Assembly: GCA_004335835.1 (NCBI GenBank) | Contig: RWJK01000083.1 | Span: 1-55,501 of the forward strand | Origin: Scenedesmus sp. ARA3 | Lineage: Eukaryota > Chlorophyta > Chlorophyceae > Sphaeropleales > Scenedesmaceae | Length of the DNA: 55,501 bases | Direction: 5' to 3' | In this document: positions 1 to 10,437 of the stretch, piece after piece | Numbering within the stretch: position 1 is the stretch's first letter | Layout: every line of letters begins with the position of its first letter | Translations under genes and position numbers: made by a program | Notes under the pieces: model-generated | Told to the model about the DNA's origin: nothing | Seen by the model: only the letters and a program-made list of their open reading frames with translations | Database searches by the model: none

Positions 1-62
<62 letters not shown>

Positions 63-63
63 A
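1..63. repeat. (CAG)n tract at the window edge
   Basis: The window opens inside a CAG trinucleotide run, interrupted only by single CAA units. It is followed by two direct copies of a 19-bp segment beginning AGAGCAACCGG, at about 63-82 and 91-110. The run lies on the 3' side of the MATE gene. It probably continues outside the window. Confidence 0.95.
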
Positions 64-294
64 GAGCAACCGGTCAGAGTTCCGGCGGCAGAGCAACCGG
101 TCAGAGTTCAAGAGATGTGCCTTGCCTGTTCTGCATAGTTGGAAGCAGGCTTGACGCGTGTTGTGCAAGCAGCTGATCGCCAGACAAATGCTTGACAGAG
201 CTCTACAGCTGCCATGCTGGTGGCTGACATGTCATCCAACGGCATAAGATCCAGCTAGGACCGTACAGTACTACAGGGCTGCTAGACAGCTTAC

Positions 295-660
295 CTGCAT
301 GCCAGGAGCAGCAGGATGGTTGCTGCCCTCATGAACATCAGCATGATCATGCCAGCCCTCACCCAGCACACCGCTATGACCAAAACCCCACAGCACCACA
401 AGCCTCTAAAACCCGAGTAACAGTCCAACAACTTACCTGCACGCCAGTGGTAGCAGGAGGGTTGCTGCCCTCATGAACATCAGCATGATCATGCCAGCCC
501 ACACCCAGTACACTGCTATCGACAAAACCCTAAGCACCACAAGCCTCTAAAACCCAAATAATCTAACAGCTCACCTGCATGCCAGTGGGAGCAGTATGGT
601 TGCTGCCCTCATGAACATCAGCATGATCATGCCAGCCCACACCCAATATACAGCAGCAGG
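295..660 (-). repeat. Triplicated 3' junction of MATE exon 7
   Basis: The end of exon 7, encoding WAGMIMLMFMRAAT plus a donor, occurs three times. The exon-donor boundaries are at 575 (joined to the complete exon), 437 and 295, spaced 138 and 142 bp. Both extra copies lie downstream of the complete exon in the gene's direction. In all three the frame reads AG|GTRA, so an Arg codon then a stop results if the intron is not removed. The copies also share flanking intron sequence (AAGCCTCTAAAACCC). Confidence 0.9.
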
Positions 661-772
661 CATCTGCGCAGTTTCCTGCAAAGCCAGCGGCAGCATACTG
701 CTGCTGCTGCTGCCGGCGGCTGCTGCTGCTGCTGTTGCTGGCAGTGCTGCCGACTGCAGGAAGGGTGACGCC

Positions 773-808
<36 letters not shown>

Positions 809-3800
809 AGCCACATTGGCTGGCTGACTGGGCTATACCCTAGCTGGCTCTGCTGCGACAAAACCACAAAGCTCCTAAGATAGCCAGCTGCTGTCATATT
901 GCTGCTGCTGGGATCTGCTGGCATCAGCAGCTGCTGCTGCTGCCAGGGTTCTGCTGCCCTCACTGCTGCTCTACCTAAACCGCTCAGCAGGTTCTGCCCT
1001 GCCTGCTGGGGTTTAGGTTTTGTGGCATACAGCTGCCCAGCAAACATTAAACCCAAGCTGGGTGCCGCGCACAGCAGCATCACCCCAGAGGCGTACTTAA
1101 ACCCTCCGGCGCCGTACAAAACCCCGTCACTGACAAATGCCAGCGCATTTAGGGGCTGTGTTGCTGCTACAATCGGCATCAGCTGCTGTGCTAGCTGCCG
1201 GACTGAGGCGTCTTGTGTGAAGAGGGAAGGTAGGAATTGCATGGTGCCTCCTAGCACGAGTGACAGCAGCAGGCCGAGTGATAGCGCCAGAGTGATGGCT
1301 GTTGCAACCACCTGCAGAGAAACAAACAGCAGAAGGACAAATGTGAATGTGTGAAGAGGGAAGGTAGGAGGTGCATGGTGCCTCTTAGGACGAGGGAGAG
1401 CAGCAGGCCGAGTGACAGCGCCAGAGTGATGGCTGTTGCGACCACCTGCCGGCAAAGCAAAGCATTCTTCCATTTGAGACAAGGATTAGATCAACAAAGT
1501 AGATCTGAAAGGCAGCAGCTGCATGGTGGCTCCTAGGGCAAGTGACAGCAGCAGGCCGAGTGACAGCGCTAGTATGACGATGGCTGTTGCAACCGCCTGC
1601 AACCAAAGCCACCCATCTGTTGTGAAGCGGGCCAAAATAGAACCACTTCAAAACAACATCAAATGGTAATGAGCAAATGCAAAGTTGCAGCAGCAGCGCG
1701 CACCTTGCGTGCATATTTTAGCTCTCCTGCTGCTGTCGAGCGGGCAAGTATTGTCTGGCACGCCACCGCCAACGAGTCTGCCAGCAGACTGGTTGCCATC
1801 CAGATCTGAAACGCAACCTACAGGCAGCAGCAGCAGCAGCAGCAGCAGCAGTGCGACATGAGGCAATGCAGAATAAGGGTTGCCTGGCAGGCCACTGCCA
1901 GCGAGTCAGCCAGCAGACTGGTTGCCATCCAGATCTGAAACGCAACCTGCACGAAGCAGCAGCAGCAGCACACAATGAGACATTGCATATCAAGCATGGT
2001 CAGGCAGGCCACTGCCAGCAAGACAGCCACCAGACTGGTAACCAGCAGGTGGGGATGCAACCTGTGGCAGCACGCACGCACGCACCAAATAAGGTTTAAC
2101 TGGTGTGTGTCTGACGAGCAGGCCACTGCTAGCGAGTCCTGCACATTGCCCCGCGCCCCCTCTCCTGCAGACCCAACACAGCCCAGCAGAAATTTCAATA
2201 CAGAAAAAAAGTGAATCCTCACCTGGTGTGCTGCTGCTGCCAGCGGTCCCGCCCTCGCCACCAAACTTGTCGCCGCAGCAAACACCGCCCAAATCGAAAT
2301 GGTTCGTAGCAGCAGGAAGCCAGTCGGCGCAAACATAGCTCCCAGCTGGTGCAGATCAAAACCCCTAGAGCATTAGAAAAGCAATTAAATGCAGCGAAAA
2401 CCCCAAAACCCTGCCAGCAGATACAAACAAAAAAAGCAGCCGAACTAAGCCCACCTGGTGTGCTGCAGCCGCCAGCGTACCTGCCTTTGTCACCAAACTT
2501 GTCGCAGCCGCAAACACCGCCGAAATCAAAATGGTCCGCAGCAGCAGGAACCCGGTGGGCACAAACATCGCTCCAAGCTGGTGCAGACCCAAAACCCTAA
2601 AGCTCAGGCACAAGTAAACCCAGGCCCCATAAACCCCAAACCCTGCCAGCAGACACAGGCAAAACCCCAGCCAACCCAAACCCACCTGGTGTGCTGCTGC
2701 TGCCAGCGGTCCCGCCCTTGCCACTAAACTTGTCGCCGCAGCAAACACCGCCGACATCGAAATGGTGGGCAGCAGCAGGAAGCCATTTGGCGCAAACATA
2801 GCTCCCAGCTGGTGCTGTTCAAACCCCTAAATATTTGCATTCAAACAAAGCAGCCCAAAACCTCGTCAGACAAGCTAAAAGAAAACCCCAGCAGACCCAA
2901 ACCCACCTGGTGTGCCGCTGCCGCCAGCGGCCCCGCCCTCGCCACCAAACTTGTCGCAGCAGCAAATACCGCCGAAATCGAAATGGTCCGCAGCAGCAGG
3001 AACCCGGTGGGCGCAAACATCGCTCCAAGCTGGTGCAGATCCAAACCCCTAAAGCTCAGGTGATAGCGCCGCTGCAGCACCAGCAGCAGCGCTGCTAGGG
3101 GCACGATCTGAGCTAGGGTTGTAGCCAGCGCTGAACCCCGGACCCCGAGGTTTAAGGGTTTGAAGATGAAGGGTGGCTCGAGGGCGATGTTTAGGGCGTT
3201 GCAGGCCAGGGTTGCGTAGAACGGGGTTTTGGCGTCCTGCAGGCCTCGGAACACGCCCTGCAGGCAGGGTTTTGTGGGAACAAGGGGCAGGGTTTGAGAA
3301 AAAACCGTGGGGTTTAAGGACAACAGAGTAAAAGTGCGACAATATACAGGCAACATCGGCAGGAGCATGGTTGGAAGGGTGAGATCCAAGTGCGCTTGGA
3401 GTCCTGGTCTGGGTAGTACATGCAGATGCAGGTCAAGGTTGGTGCAGTGGTTCAGCGCGCCATTTTGATTTCGTTAATTTGAATCAACAACAGCAGCAAT
3501 ACAAGCATACAAAGCCAGCAAACAGCTAGCATCGGTTGTTTACTGCTTGTCAAGGAATGCATACCTGCATCATCAGCAGCAGCAGCATGAAGGGTGCTGC
3601 CAGTCCCCTGAGCAGCAGGATGTACATGTGAAGCAAGCGATGCAAAGCATACATCCGACTTGCTATATACCGTTTTTACTACACTCTCTCATTCTATTAT
3701 GATCCCTGATGTGTATCGCACCTGCATCACCAGCAGCAGCACCGTCACCGGTGCCGCCAGTCCCCTGAGCAGCAGGATGTACATGCGAAGCAAGCGATGC

Positions 3801-5386
3801 AAAGCATACATCCTACTTGCTGTGTTTCCGACAATATCATTCCATTGTCGTTTGTGAGGTGCATCGCACCTGCATCCCCAGCAGCAGTACCGTGACGGGT
3901 GCCGCCAGTCCCCTCAGCAGCAGGCTTTTGTGTAAAGCAAGCAAACCAAAAACACGACCAAAAAAACACACCTGCATGACCAGCAGCAGCACTGTCACAG
4001 GTGCTGCCAGTCCCCTGAGCAGCAGGAACTGCCGTGTGGGTGTGAACATGCCGCTGCCTGGCTTAGCCCCCCACAGCTGTACCAGGCTGTTGCAGTTGCC
4101 GGCAAGCAGCACCACCTGGCAGCAGCAGCAGCGGCAGCAGCAGCAGCAGCAGCAGAAGCAAAAGAAGAACGCAATCAAGGCAAGTGCAGCTGCACCAGGC
4201 TGTTGCAGTTGCCGGCTAGCAGCACGACCTGGCAGCAGCAGCAGCAGCAGCAGCGGCGGCGGCAGCAGCAGCAGTTTGGCACTGAGAAATAGGTGGGAAC
4301 TGCCGTGTGGGTGTGAACATGCCGCTGCCTGGCTTGGCCCCCGACAGCTGCACCAGCGAGTTGCAATTGCCAGCAAGCATCACCACCTGCAGCGGCAGCA
4401 GCAGCAGCAGCAGTTTGGCAGTTAGAATTAGGTGGATATTGCCGTGTGGGTGTGAACATGCCGCTGCCTGGCTTTGCTCCCCACAGCTGCACCAGGCTGT
4501 TGCAATTGCCAGCAAGCAGCACCACCTGGCAGCAGCAGCAGCAGCAGCAGTTTGGCAGTTAGAAACAGGTGGATATTGCCGTGTGGGTGTGAACATGCCG
4601 CTGCCTGGCTTGGCCCCCCACAGCTGCACAAGCCCGTTGTAGTTGCCAGCTAGCAGCACCACCTGGCAGCAGCAGCAGTATTGGCAGCAGCAGCGGTGGC
4701 AGCAGCAGCAGCAGCGGCGGCAGCAGCAGCAGTTTGGCACTGAAAAATAGTGGAAACTGCCGTGTGGGTGTGAACATGCCGCTGCCAGGCTTGGCCCCCC
4801 ACAGCTGCACCAGCAAGTTGCAGTTGTCGGCAAGCAGCACCACCTGGCAGCAGCAGCAGCAACAGCAGTCACAGCATAGCCTGCACCATCCGCGCTCCGC
4901 CAAAGCTGTTATGGCAACAGCTGCAACAATGCGTGTGGGGTGCACAGCCATTTCCTTTCCCTGGAGCCTCGAAACGAGAAAGTGACAGCGCAAGCAGATA
5001 AAGCCGCATGATAGTTGTCCTTAACAGATCCAATGTGAAAGGAACACACCCCAACACCACCAGCAATTACGACAGCGCCAGGGTGATGCCAGCAGACACA
5101 GCAGCGTACCTATGTCCCAACAGGCCCAACATGTATTGTACCTTACCCTTGCTCCTCACCTCTACTCACCTCTACTAAAGAAAAGGACAGCGCCAGGATG
5201 ATGGCAGCAGACACAGCAGCAGACAGCCGCACGTGCTTGCTGCTGCCCTTCTCTCTACTGCTGCTGCTGCTGCTGCTGCCCTGCAGCAGCGGCTGCTTCA
5301 AGTCTACTGCTGCTCCTGCTGCCTCTTCTTCTTCTGCTGCTGCTGCTGCTGCTGCATTGGATGCCTGATCAACAGCTGCTTCGCTT

Positions 5387-5422
<36 letters not shown>

Positions 5423-7388
5423 TGGTGTTGCTGCTGCTTGTCTTCACGTTCTCCCTCTGCTGAAGCTGCTGCCACGGCACTGGTGGTGACTGCCAGCAGC
5501 GGCGCGTTGAACAGGCGTGTGATGCTGCTGAATATGTTGATGGCCATGCCGACACCTGCAAATCAAATCAAATGAGCAGGTGTGCGTTATTTGAAGGCAG
5601 GCTTGGAAGAACAAGCAAGCGGCACATTGAAATACATGCGTGATGCTTCTGAGCAGTGGTGGTGACAGCCGGCAGCGGCGCGTTGAAGAGGGGTGTGATG
5701 CTGCTGCTGCTGTCCACCAGCGAGGCCAGAGGGCCAGCAGCGAGCTACAAGCACAAAAAAACATTGCTTTCCACATACCTGCTAGCTGTGCCGCTCCCAG
5801 GTGCCCCACAAAAGCAGTGTCCACCAGCGAGGCCAGAGGGTCAGCAGCCAGCCATGCATACAACAAAAAAACCTCAAAACAAATAACACCCCCATTCCAC
5901 ATACCTGCAAGCTGTGCTGCTCCCAGGTGCCCCACAAAAGCAGTGTCCACCAGAGAAGCCAGAGGGCCAGCAGGCCAACCATTAAAACAACACAATAACA
6001 CAATAACAAATAACACCCATCACACTTACCTGCAAGCTGTGCTGCTCCCAGGTGCCCCACAAAAGCAGTGTCCACTAGCGAGGCCAGAGGGTCAGCAGCA
6101 AGCGTGGCCAGCATCTGCAGGCAGCAGCAAACAATGCAGAACCAAACAAATCAACAAAATGTGAAGGTGAGTGTGCTTGACAAAAGCTACTAATCATGTT
6201 GCAAGGGAGCCAGTGTCCACCAGGGAGGCCAGAGGGTCAGCAGCAAGCGTGGCTAGCATCTGCACACAACACAGAAAACAGCAGAGCAGAAACAGCGTCT
6301 GAAATGTGTAGAAAAAGTGCTTTTGAAAAACACCTTGTTTGTGCACATGAGGAAGTGTCCACTAGCGAGGCCAGAGGGTCAGCAGCAAGCGTGGCCAGCA
6401 TCTGCAGCCACAGGAGAACGGCATAGGTTCAGACATGCGAAACATGGTCAATAACGGATACTTCATTATGAATAACAGATGATCTATGAAGTGGCTGCTA
6501 GCGAGGGCAGGGTCGGCAGCTAGCAAGAGTGGCCAGCATCTGCAGGCTATGCTTGGGTTGCTTGAATACTACTAGCAGCAAACAGCGGCTGGTCAAAGTG
6601 ACAAAAAGATGTTTGACCCAATGACAGTGTTGCTATAACAGCAGGCGCGGCGATGTAACCAGCACTTGCAGGGCAGCAGCGCAGGTACGGCAGGTAAGCA
6701 ATAAGAGCAGCATAGCAAAACCTGCTTGCTGGCAATGCATGTGCTGCTGCCCTATGGGTACACTGCGACGTTACATGTACACATAACATGTTGGACATGC
6801 TAACATGCTGCTGCCTGCTGGACTTGCAGTAACTCTGCGCCTACACACTGTGACATTACATGTACACATATCATGTTGGACATGCGAACATGCTAAACCC
6901 TAACATGCTAACATGCTAACATGCTGCTGCCTGCTGGACTTGCAGGAACTCTGTGCCTAGCAACTCACCGGAAGAGCAAAGCCGATCACTTCCCGCCATG
7001 CAGGCTGCTGCTGCTGAGGAGGCGGCTGGCTGCTGCTGCTGCTGTTGCTGCTGCTCTGTCCGTCTTCATCACTTCTGACATGGATCTGCACTTGATCCTG
7101 CTGCTGCTGCTGCTGGTCAGTCGCACTTGCTCTGCTGCCAGCCTGGCAGTGCTCGCTCCCACTGCTGCTGCTGCTGCAGCTGCAGCTGCTGCTGCTTCTC
7201 TGCAACCTTGAAGCGCCGCCGCCGCCACATGCTGCTGCTGCTGCCGCCTCATTGTCAGCGGCATGAGCAGTTGCTTTTGCTGCAAGCGGTAGCGACGGCT
7301 GCAACTGCCACACAGCTTCATCATGGGGCGAGGTAGCGCCGACAGCGGGAGGGTTCTGCGGGCCTCCTAAACCCTGGCTGTGGTTCAA
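571..7388 (-). CDS. MATE-family transporter, DinF/plant DTX42-47 type, N-terminus incomplete
   Basis: This is a multidrug and toxic-compound extrusion (MATE) antiporter, a polytopic membrane carrier expected to export organic solutes in exchange for H+ or Na+. Phase-compatible exons, 5' to 3', are 7388-6969, 6114-6030, 5555-5170, 4115-3972, 3257-2907, 1817-1704 and 1311-571, giving about 746 residues. Family signatures in order are WREVIGFALP, then ADPLASLVDTAFVGHLG, INIFSSITRLFNAPLLAVTT (TM2), YATLACNALNIALEPP after GVFRGLQDAKTPF, VAFQIWMATSLLADSLAVA, and SDGVLYGAGGFKYA. This order matches the plant FRD3/EDS5-like DinF branch; the substrate cannot be told. Gln/Ala/Ser insertions sit in a cytosolic loop (exon 3) and before the last helix (exon 7). 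The 7388 codon is not ATG and no in-frame ATG follows before the conserved core, so a first exon, perhaps with a transit peptide, lies upstream. The 3' end is ambiguous: the frame hits TGA inside a good donor at 575, so the gene may continue toward the window edge. Nearly every exon has duplicated junctions. Confidence 0.82.
1311..1600 (-). repeat. Triplicated 5' junction of MATE exon 7
   Basis: The acceptor and first 80-100 bp of exon 7 (VATAITLALSLGLLLSLVL) occur three times, with acceptor boundaries at 1311, 1445 and 1596. Only the 1311 copy continues into the conserved downstream sequence. The other two diverge after about 30 codons. Both lie upstream of the complete exon in the gene's direction, inside the intron after exon 6. 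Confidence 0.9.
1704..2165 (-). repeat. Tandem copies of MATE exon 6 acceptor side
   Basis: The exon encoding VAFQIWMATSLLADSLAVA is complete at 1817-1704, including the family-typical end ILARSTAAGELKYARK. Further acceptor-side copies begin at 1946 and 2061, and a fragment (DSLAVAC) lies near 2140. Copy quality decays with distance from the complete exon. All extra copies lie in the intron upstream of the complete exon. Confidence 0.88.
2223..3050 (-). repeat. Four copies of MATE exon 5 donor side
   Basis: The second half of exon 5 (FLLLRTISISAVFAAATSLV through AAAAHQ plus donor) is intact at the end of the complete exon (boundary 2907). It is repeated at boundaries 2686, 2455 and 2223. The spacing is unusually even: 221, 231 and 232 bp. 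Each copy keeps a usable GTGGG or GTGAG donor after CACCAG. The copies form most of the intron after exon 5. Confidence 0.93.
3565..4025 (-). repeat. Four copies of MATE exon 4 donor side
   Basis: The segment LLLRGLAAPVTVLLLVMQ followed by a donor occurs at boundaries 3972 (complete exon), 3870, 3722 and 3565. Every copy ends ATGCAG before GTGT, GTGC or GTAT. The spacings are 102, 148 and 157 bp. The three extra copies are all downstream of the complete exon. Confidence 0.92.
4022..4850 (-). repeat. Six copies of MATE exon 4 acceptor side
   Basis: The acceptor and first half of exon 4 (VVLLAGNCNSLVQLWGAKPG, then SGMFTPTRQ) occur with acceptors at about 4115, 4228, 4386, 4525, 4662 and 4843. 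Only the 4115 copy runs on into the second half of the exon; the 4228 copy is short. The copies are separated by CAG-rich tracts that serve as their acceptor context (CTGCTGCCAG on the gene strand). Together they fill most of the intron between exons 3 and 4. Confidence 0.92.
5610..6541 (-). repeat. Exon 2 junction array of the MATE gene (seven copies)
   Basis: Exon 2 is complete only at 6114-6030 (MLATLAADPLASLVDTAFVG, then HLGAAQLAG). Upstream in gene direction lie three acceptor-bearing first halves (boundaries 6259, 6401 and a decayed one at 6539). Downstream lie two donor-bearing second halves (boundaries 5905 and 5779) and a truncated fragment near 5690-5735. A piece of exon 3 is also copied near 5640-5700. 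This is the clearest single example of the window-wide arrangement: complete exon in the middle, acceptor copies before it, donor copies after it. Confidence 0.93.
6767..6955. repeat. Tandem duplication in MATE intron 1
   Basis: Two imperfect copies of a roughly 100-bp block carry ACATGTACACAT, CATGTTGGACATGC, repeated AACATGCT units and TGCTGCCTGCTGGACTTGCAG. The second copy abuts the donor of the first resolved exon. The block contains short palindromes (ACATGT, AACATGTT). Confidence 0.8.
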
Positions 7389-9228
7389 GCCAGGCAGGGC
7401 TGAGCCCTGCTGCTGTTGCTGCCAATGCTGCCACTGCTGCTGCAGGATGTGGCTGCTGCTGTTTGTGGTTGGGCCGTCTTCAGGCAGCGACCTGCGTATT
7501 GAATTGTTGACGGTTCAGTCAGCAGTGCATTGGCCATGAGCTGCCTGATGCAGATGCAAGGGGGGCATGACCACAACCCTAGCTAGGTATTTGCGGTTTA
7601 ATCCTATCAAGCTGCTCCTAACTGTTACTGTTATACATTCATTTAAATCAGTAGTCAACTGCTGCGTCCAGAAGCAGCACTGCGAGGCAAGCCATACTGC
7701 CCATGCCTGGGCAGCAATGGCTTGCCAGGGCTTTCTCATATACACAGCATCCTGGGGCGCAAAGCTGAAACCAGCTGCATCAAAGCAATATATCTCGACA
7801 ATTGAAATGTATCTGCGAGTGCCGTGCAGGTGCCCCGGCTGCGCATAGGAGAGTGTGTACACACTGCACGACCTCCAACATGCCGCACATGGCTCATGAC
7901 AAGAGGCCAGCGTATTCCTGCGTTAGCTCTATTATTTGATCGATAAAGCATGGTCAGTCACCTGGGAGTCACAGTGTGTACTGGTTGTTGATGATGCCAC
8001 CCGGTTGCGTGTTGTCTCCGCTGCCCATCAGTAGGCATTCCTTTTGAAGCGTCCAGTTTGGTTTTTTGTGCGCGGGCAAAGGTAGAATTGCTGCCTGTGT
8101 GCGCTTGATCGCTCAACCAACTTGCCGGCACTTCTCGAGGCCTTGATTGTTAGTGCGCAATCGCTGTTCGAAAATATGAGAGACCAAGAAGGTTAGCATG
8201 GGCCGAAGTAGGGCCCAGTCAGGCTCGCAGCGGCTGCAAGGGAGCGGGCCAAATTGCAACAAGGCATCCGAAGGGAATCATGGCATCCATTGCGTGCCAC
8301 CTGCGAAAAGTGTGATGATTTTTTCAATTTAAAGGTCCACAACGATCAAAGTTTTTTCGCTGCGATAGGGCTTCGTGCTTTACGTGACGCCGCGGTTACT
8401 GATGCGAAGGTCAAAGCAACCTGCACGCATGTGGGTCATGTGCGCATTGTGCGGTACCGAGCCATTGCTGGATATTAAGCTGCTGGATATCATTGCCCAC
8501 AAACACAATAACCCTGCCACAGCAGTGCTCTGGCTGCTCTTCTGGCATCCCTTGGGGCCTGCACTGCGCTCCGCGACTGCCGCAGCGCACCTGCCACTGG
8601 CCTGCAGGCCTGACCCATGCCATGGGGAGTCAGCCTGACACTGCTGTTGACAGTGTAATTGAACTTTGCAATAAGTCTACTTGTATTGAAGGTAGCGTAG
8701 CGGTACCTACCGATACATCAGACTAAGTTGAACTCCTGGTCCAACCGCCCGTGGCTGGGCCTTAAAACCTTGCGACTATGGCCCGTGGCTGGGGATAAAA
8801 AGCAACTGGAATTGACGGAGTTGCGCGGGTGGTTTCGATCGCCCAAACAACGAAGGAAAGACTGGGTACAATTACTACTACCCCCCATGAGCGGATTAGC
8901 GGCTCGCTGGGCTAGTGCCTGCAGGCTAGTGCCTGCAGGCTAGTGCCTGCAGGCGTTAACGTGCCCATCAAGTTGTCTTGCGGTGAGCGACACCAGCAAG
9001 GTCTTGCCAATACATTGGATGGTTCAATCATGGTGTTTCATCGCAAGAAGTGCAGCAGATAGAAGCAGCTGCCAGCTGAATGCCGTTCCGCATGCATAGT
9101 GGAACGCTTGCTGTGGTTGTCAACAACACATGCAACTGTCAATGTGGCATTGCGCTACTCCGTTTTCACCCACTGCTCCTGCAAACATACTGACACATGT
9201 TGCCATGTGCCATCTGACAATTGTGCAG
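7389..9228. other. Region between the MATE and sushi genes; no resolved gene
   Basis: The first exon of the MATE gene and the 5' exons of the sushi-domain gene should both lie here, because the two genes point away from each other. I could not identify either. Short ORFs here lack family motifs. A 15-bp unit (GCTAGTGCCTGCAGG type) is repeated three times at about 8911-8955. Confidence 0.6.
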
Positions 9229-10355
9229 CGTGCTCCGGCCAGCCCAACACCACTAGCCCCATGATGCCGCCAAACTCCACCTGGGACTGCCCTCAAGCTG
9301 GCAGCGCAGATGGCAGCAAGTGCACAGCACAGTGCAATGCTGACTACACTGCTCAGGAGCTCAGCAGCTGGGTGGCTACATGCAGCTCCGGTAGCTGGAG
9401 CACACCCACTGCAGGTTTAAATGAGCAACCGCTGGTTTGCAACCCTGAGTGTGAGTGACTTGGACTGTGACACAGACACAAGAAAGTGTATCCTGCTACC
9501 ACTAGCACAAGCTGCCGCATGCAGTGAGCAACAGTAGGCACCGCCTACCTAGACACCTTACAGCTCATCCATGGCATACCATGAGAGCAGCTTGAGCAAT
9601 GGCAATGGGGCATGTTCAGTGCTGCAATCTACCTGCTCTAACTGAGACGTACCTGCTTTGTGCTGTGTGCAAAGGTGTGGCAATCTGCATCGGCCCACGC
9701 GCACCACGGCTGTCAGCGTTGACACTGAACTTTGTTTGTTGCTTGCGTTTGGCTCTCTCTTCCTGCAGCATGCACGACACTGCCCGCTGCACCATCCGGT
9801 GCGCTGAACTTCACGTTCCCCACCAAAGAGTTCGTTGTACCGTCTGGAGGCAGCATCACCACCATCTGTGGCCCCCGCTATGTCCTTGCACGAGGCAACC
9901 TCACAGCCACCTGCTCAATGGGGAGCTGGTCCACCCCGTCTGGAGTGTGTGGTGAGTGCCGCCGCACCAGCAGCTGCTTGCATGTCACCAAATCGGCCGA
10001 CTCCGTAAATGCTAGAGGACACGCAGTAGTGGAGCATACAGATAATCATTTAGGAGTAGGCGGGGTTGTGGTGTCAAGCAACATGTGTTTTGTTTCGTCA
10101 TTCTTGTGGGTGGTGCTGCTGGTTTGAACCATCTTGACGATGTGCATTTCCATGTGCTGCATCAACCGATACAGCAACCCAACATCAACATATTCTGGCT
10201 TTCAACTGTACTGCTATGCAGCGTTGCTGCCAACACAGCCAGTCTATGGCAAGAGGTGCAGGTGCCCCACCAAGAGCGCATGCCTCAACGGCACGCCAAA
10301 AGCCAACTGCACCTGGTCGGATGCGGCAGGGCGGTGCTTTGTGACGCCACCCTGA
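9229..10355 (+). CDS. Secreted-type protein with sushi (CCP)-like modules, 5' end missing
   Basis: Three phase-1 exons fit together: 9229-9450, 9769-9951 and 10222-10355 (TGA at 10353-10355). Exon 2 has sushi/CCP character: CTTLPAAPSGALNF near the start, a central Cys (TTICG), LARGNLTATC, and GSWSTPSGVC at the end. Exon 1 ends similarly (CSSGSWSTPTAG) and is a divergent module. The third exon is a short Cys-rich tail (GKRCRCPTKSACLNG then CFVTPP). Several N-x-S/T sites fit an extracellular or wall protein. Symmetric phase 1-1 exons are typical of shuffled extracellular modules. Sushi modules usually mediate protein or glycan binding; no ligand can be inferred. The signal-peptide exon was not found, so the start is partial. 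CCP in the strict sense needs four Cys; the match is good for exon 2 and loose for exon 1. Confidence 0.5.
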
Positions 10356-10437
10356 TCCTGATGCGGCCCGATCTTGATCCTGATCCTTGTCTTGATCCTG
10401 ATGCGTCAGGGAAGTGCTTTGTGACGCCACCCTGATC
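10328..10437 (+). repeat. Duplicated 3' end of the sushi gene
   Basis: The segment encoding GRCFVTPP and stop at 10329-10355 recurs as GKCFVTPP and stop around 10408-10434. The copies are separated by an imperfect GATCCTGATC-type repeat. This again duplicates the end of a coding exon. Confidence 0.8.

Noticed and set aside
3565..4850. Tandem array of small membrane-protein genes or a transposon family
   Set aside because: Copies are partial MATE exons with one splice site each, lacking starts, stops, terminal repeats or target duplications.
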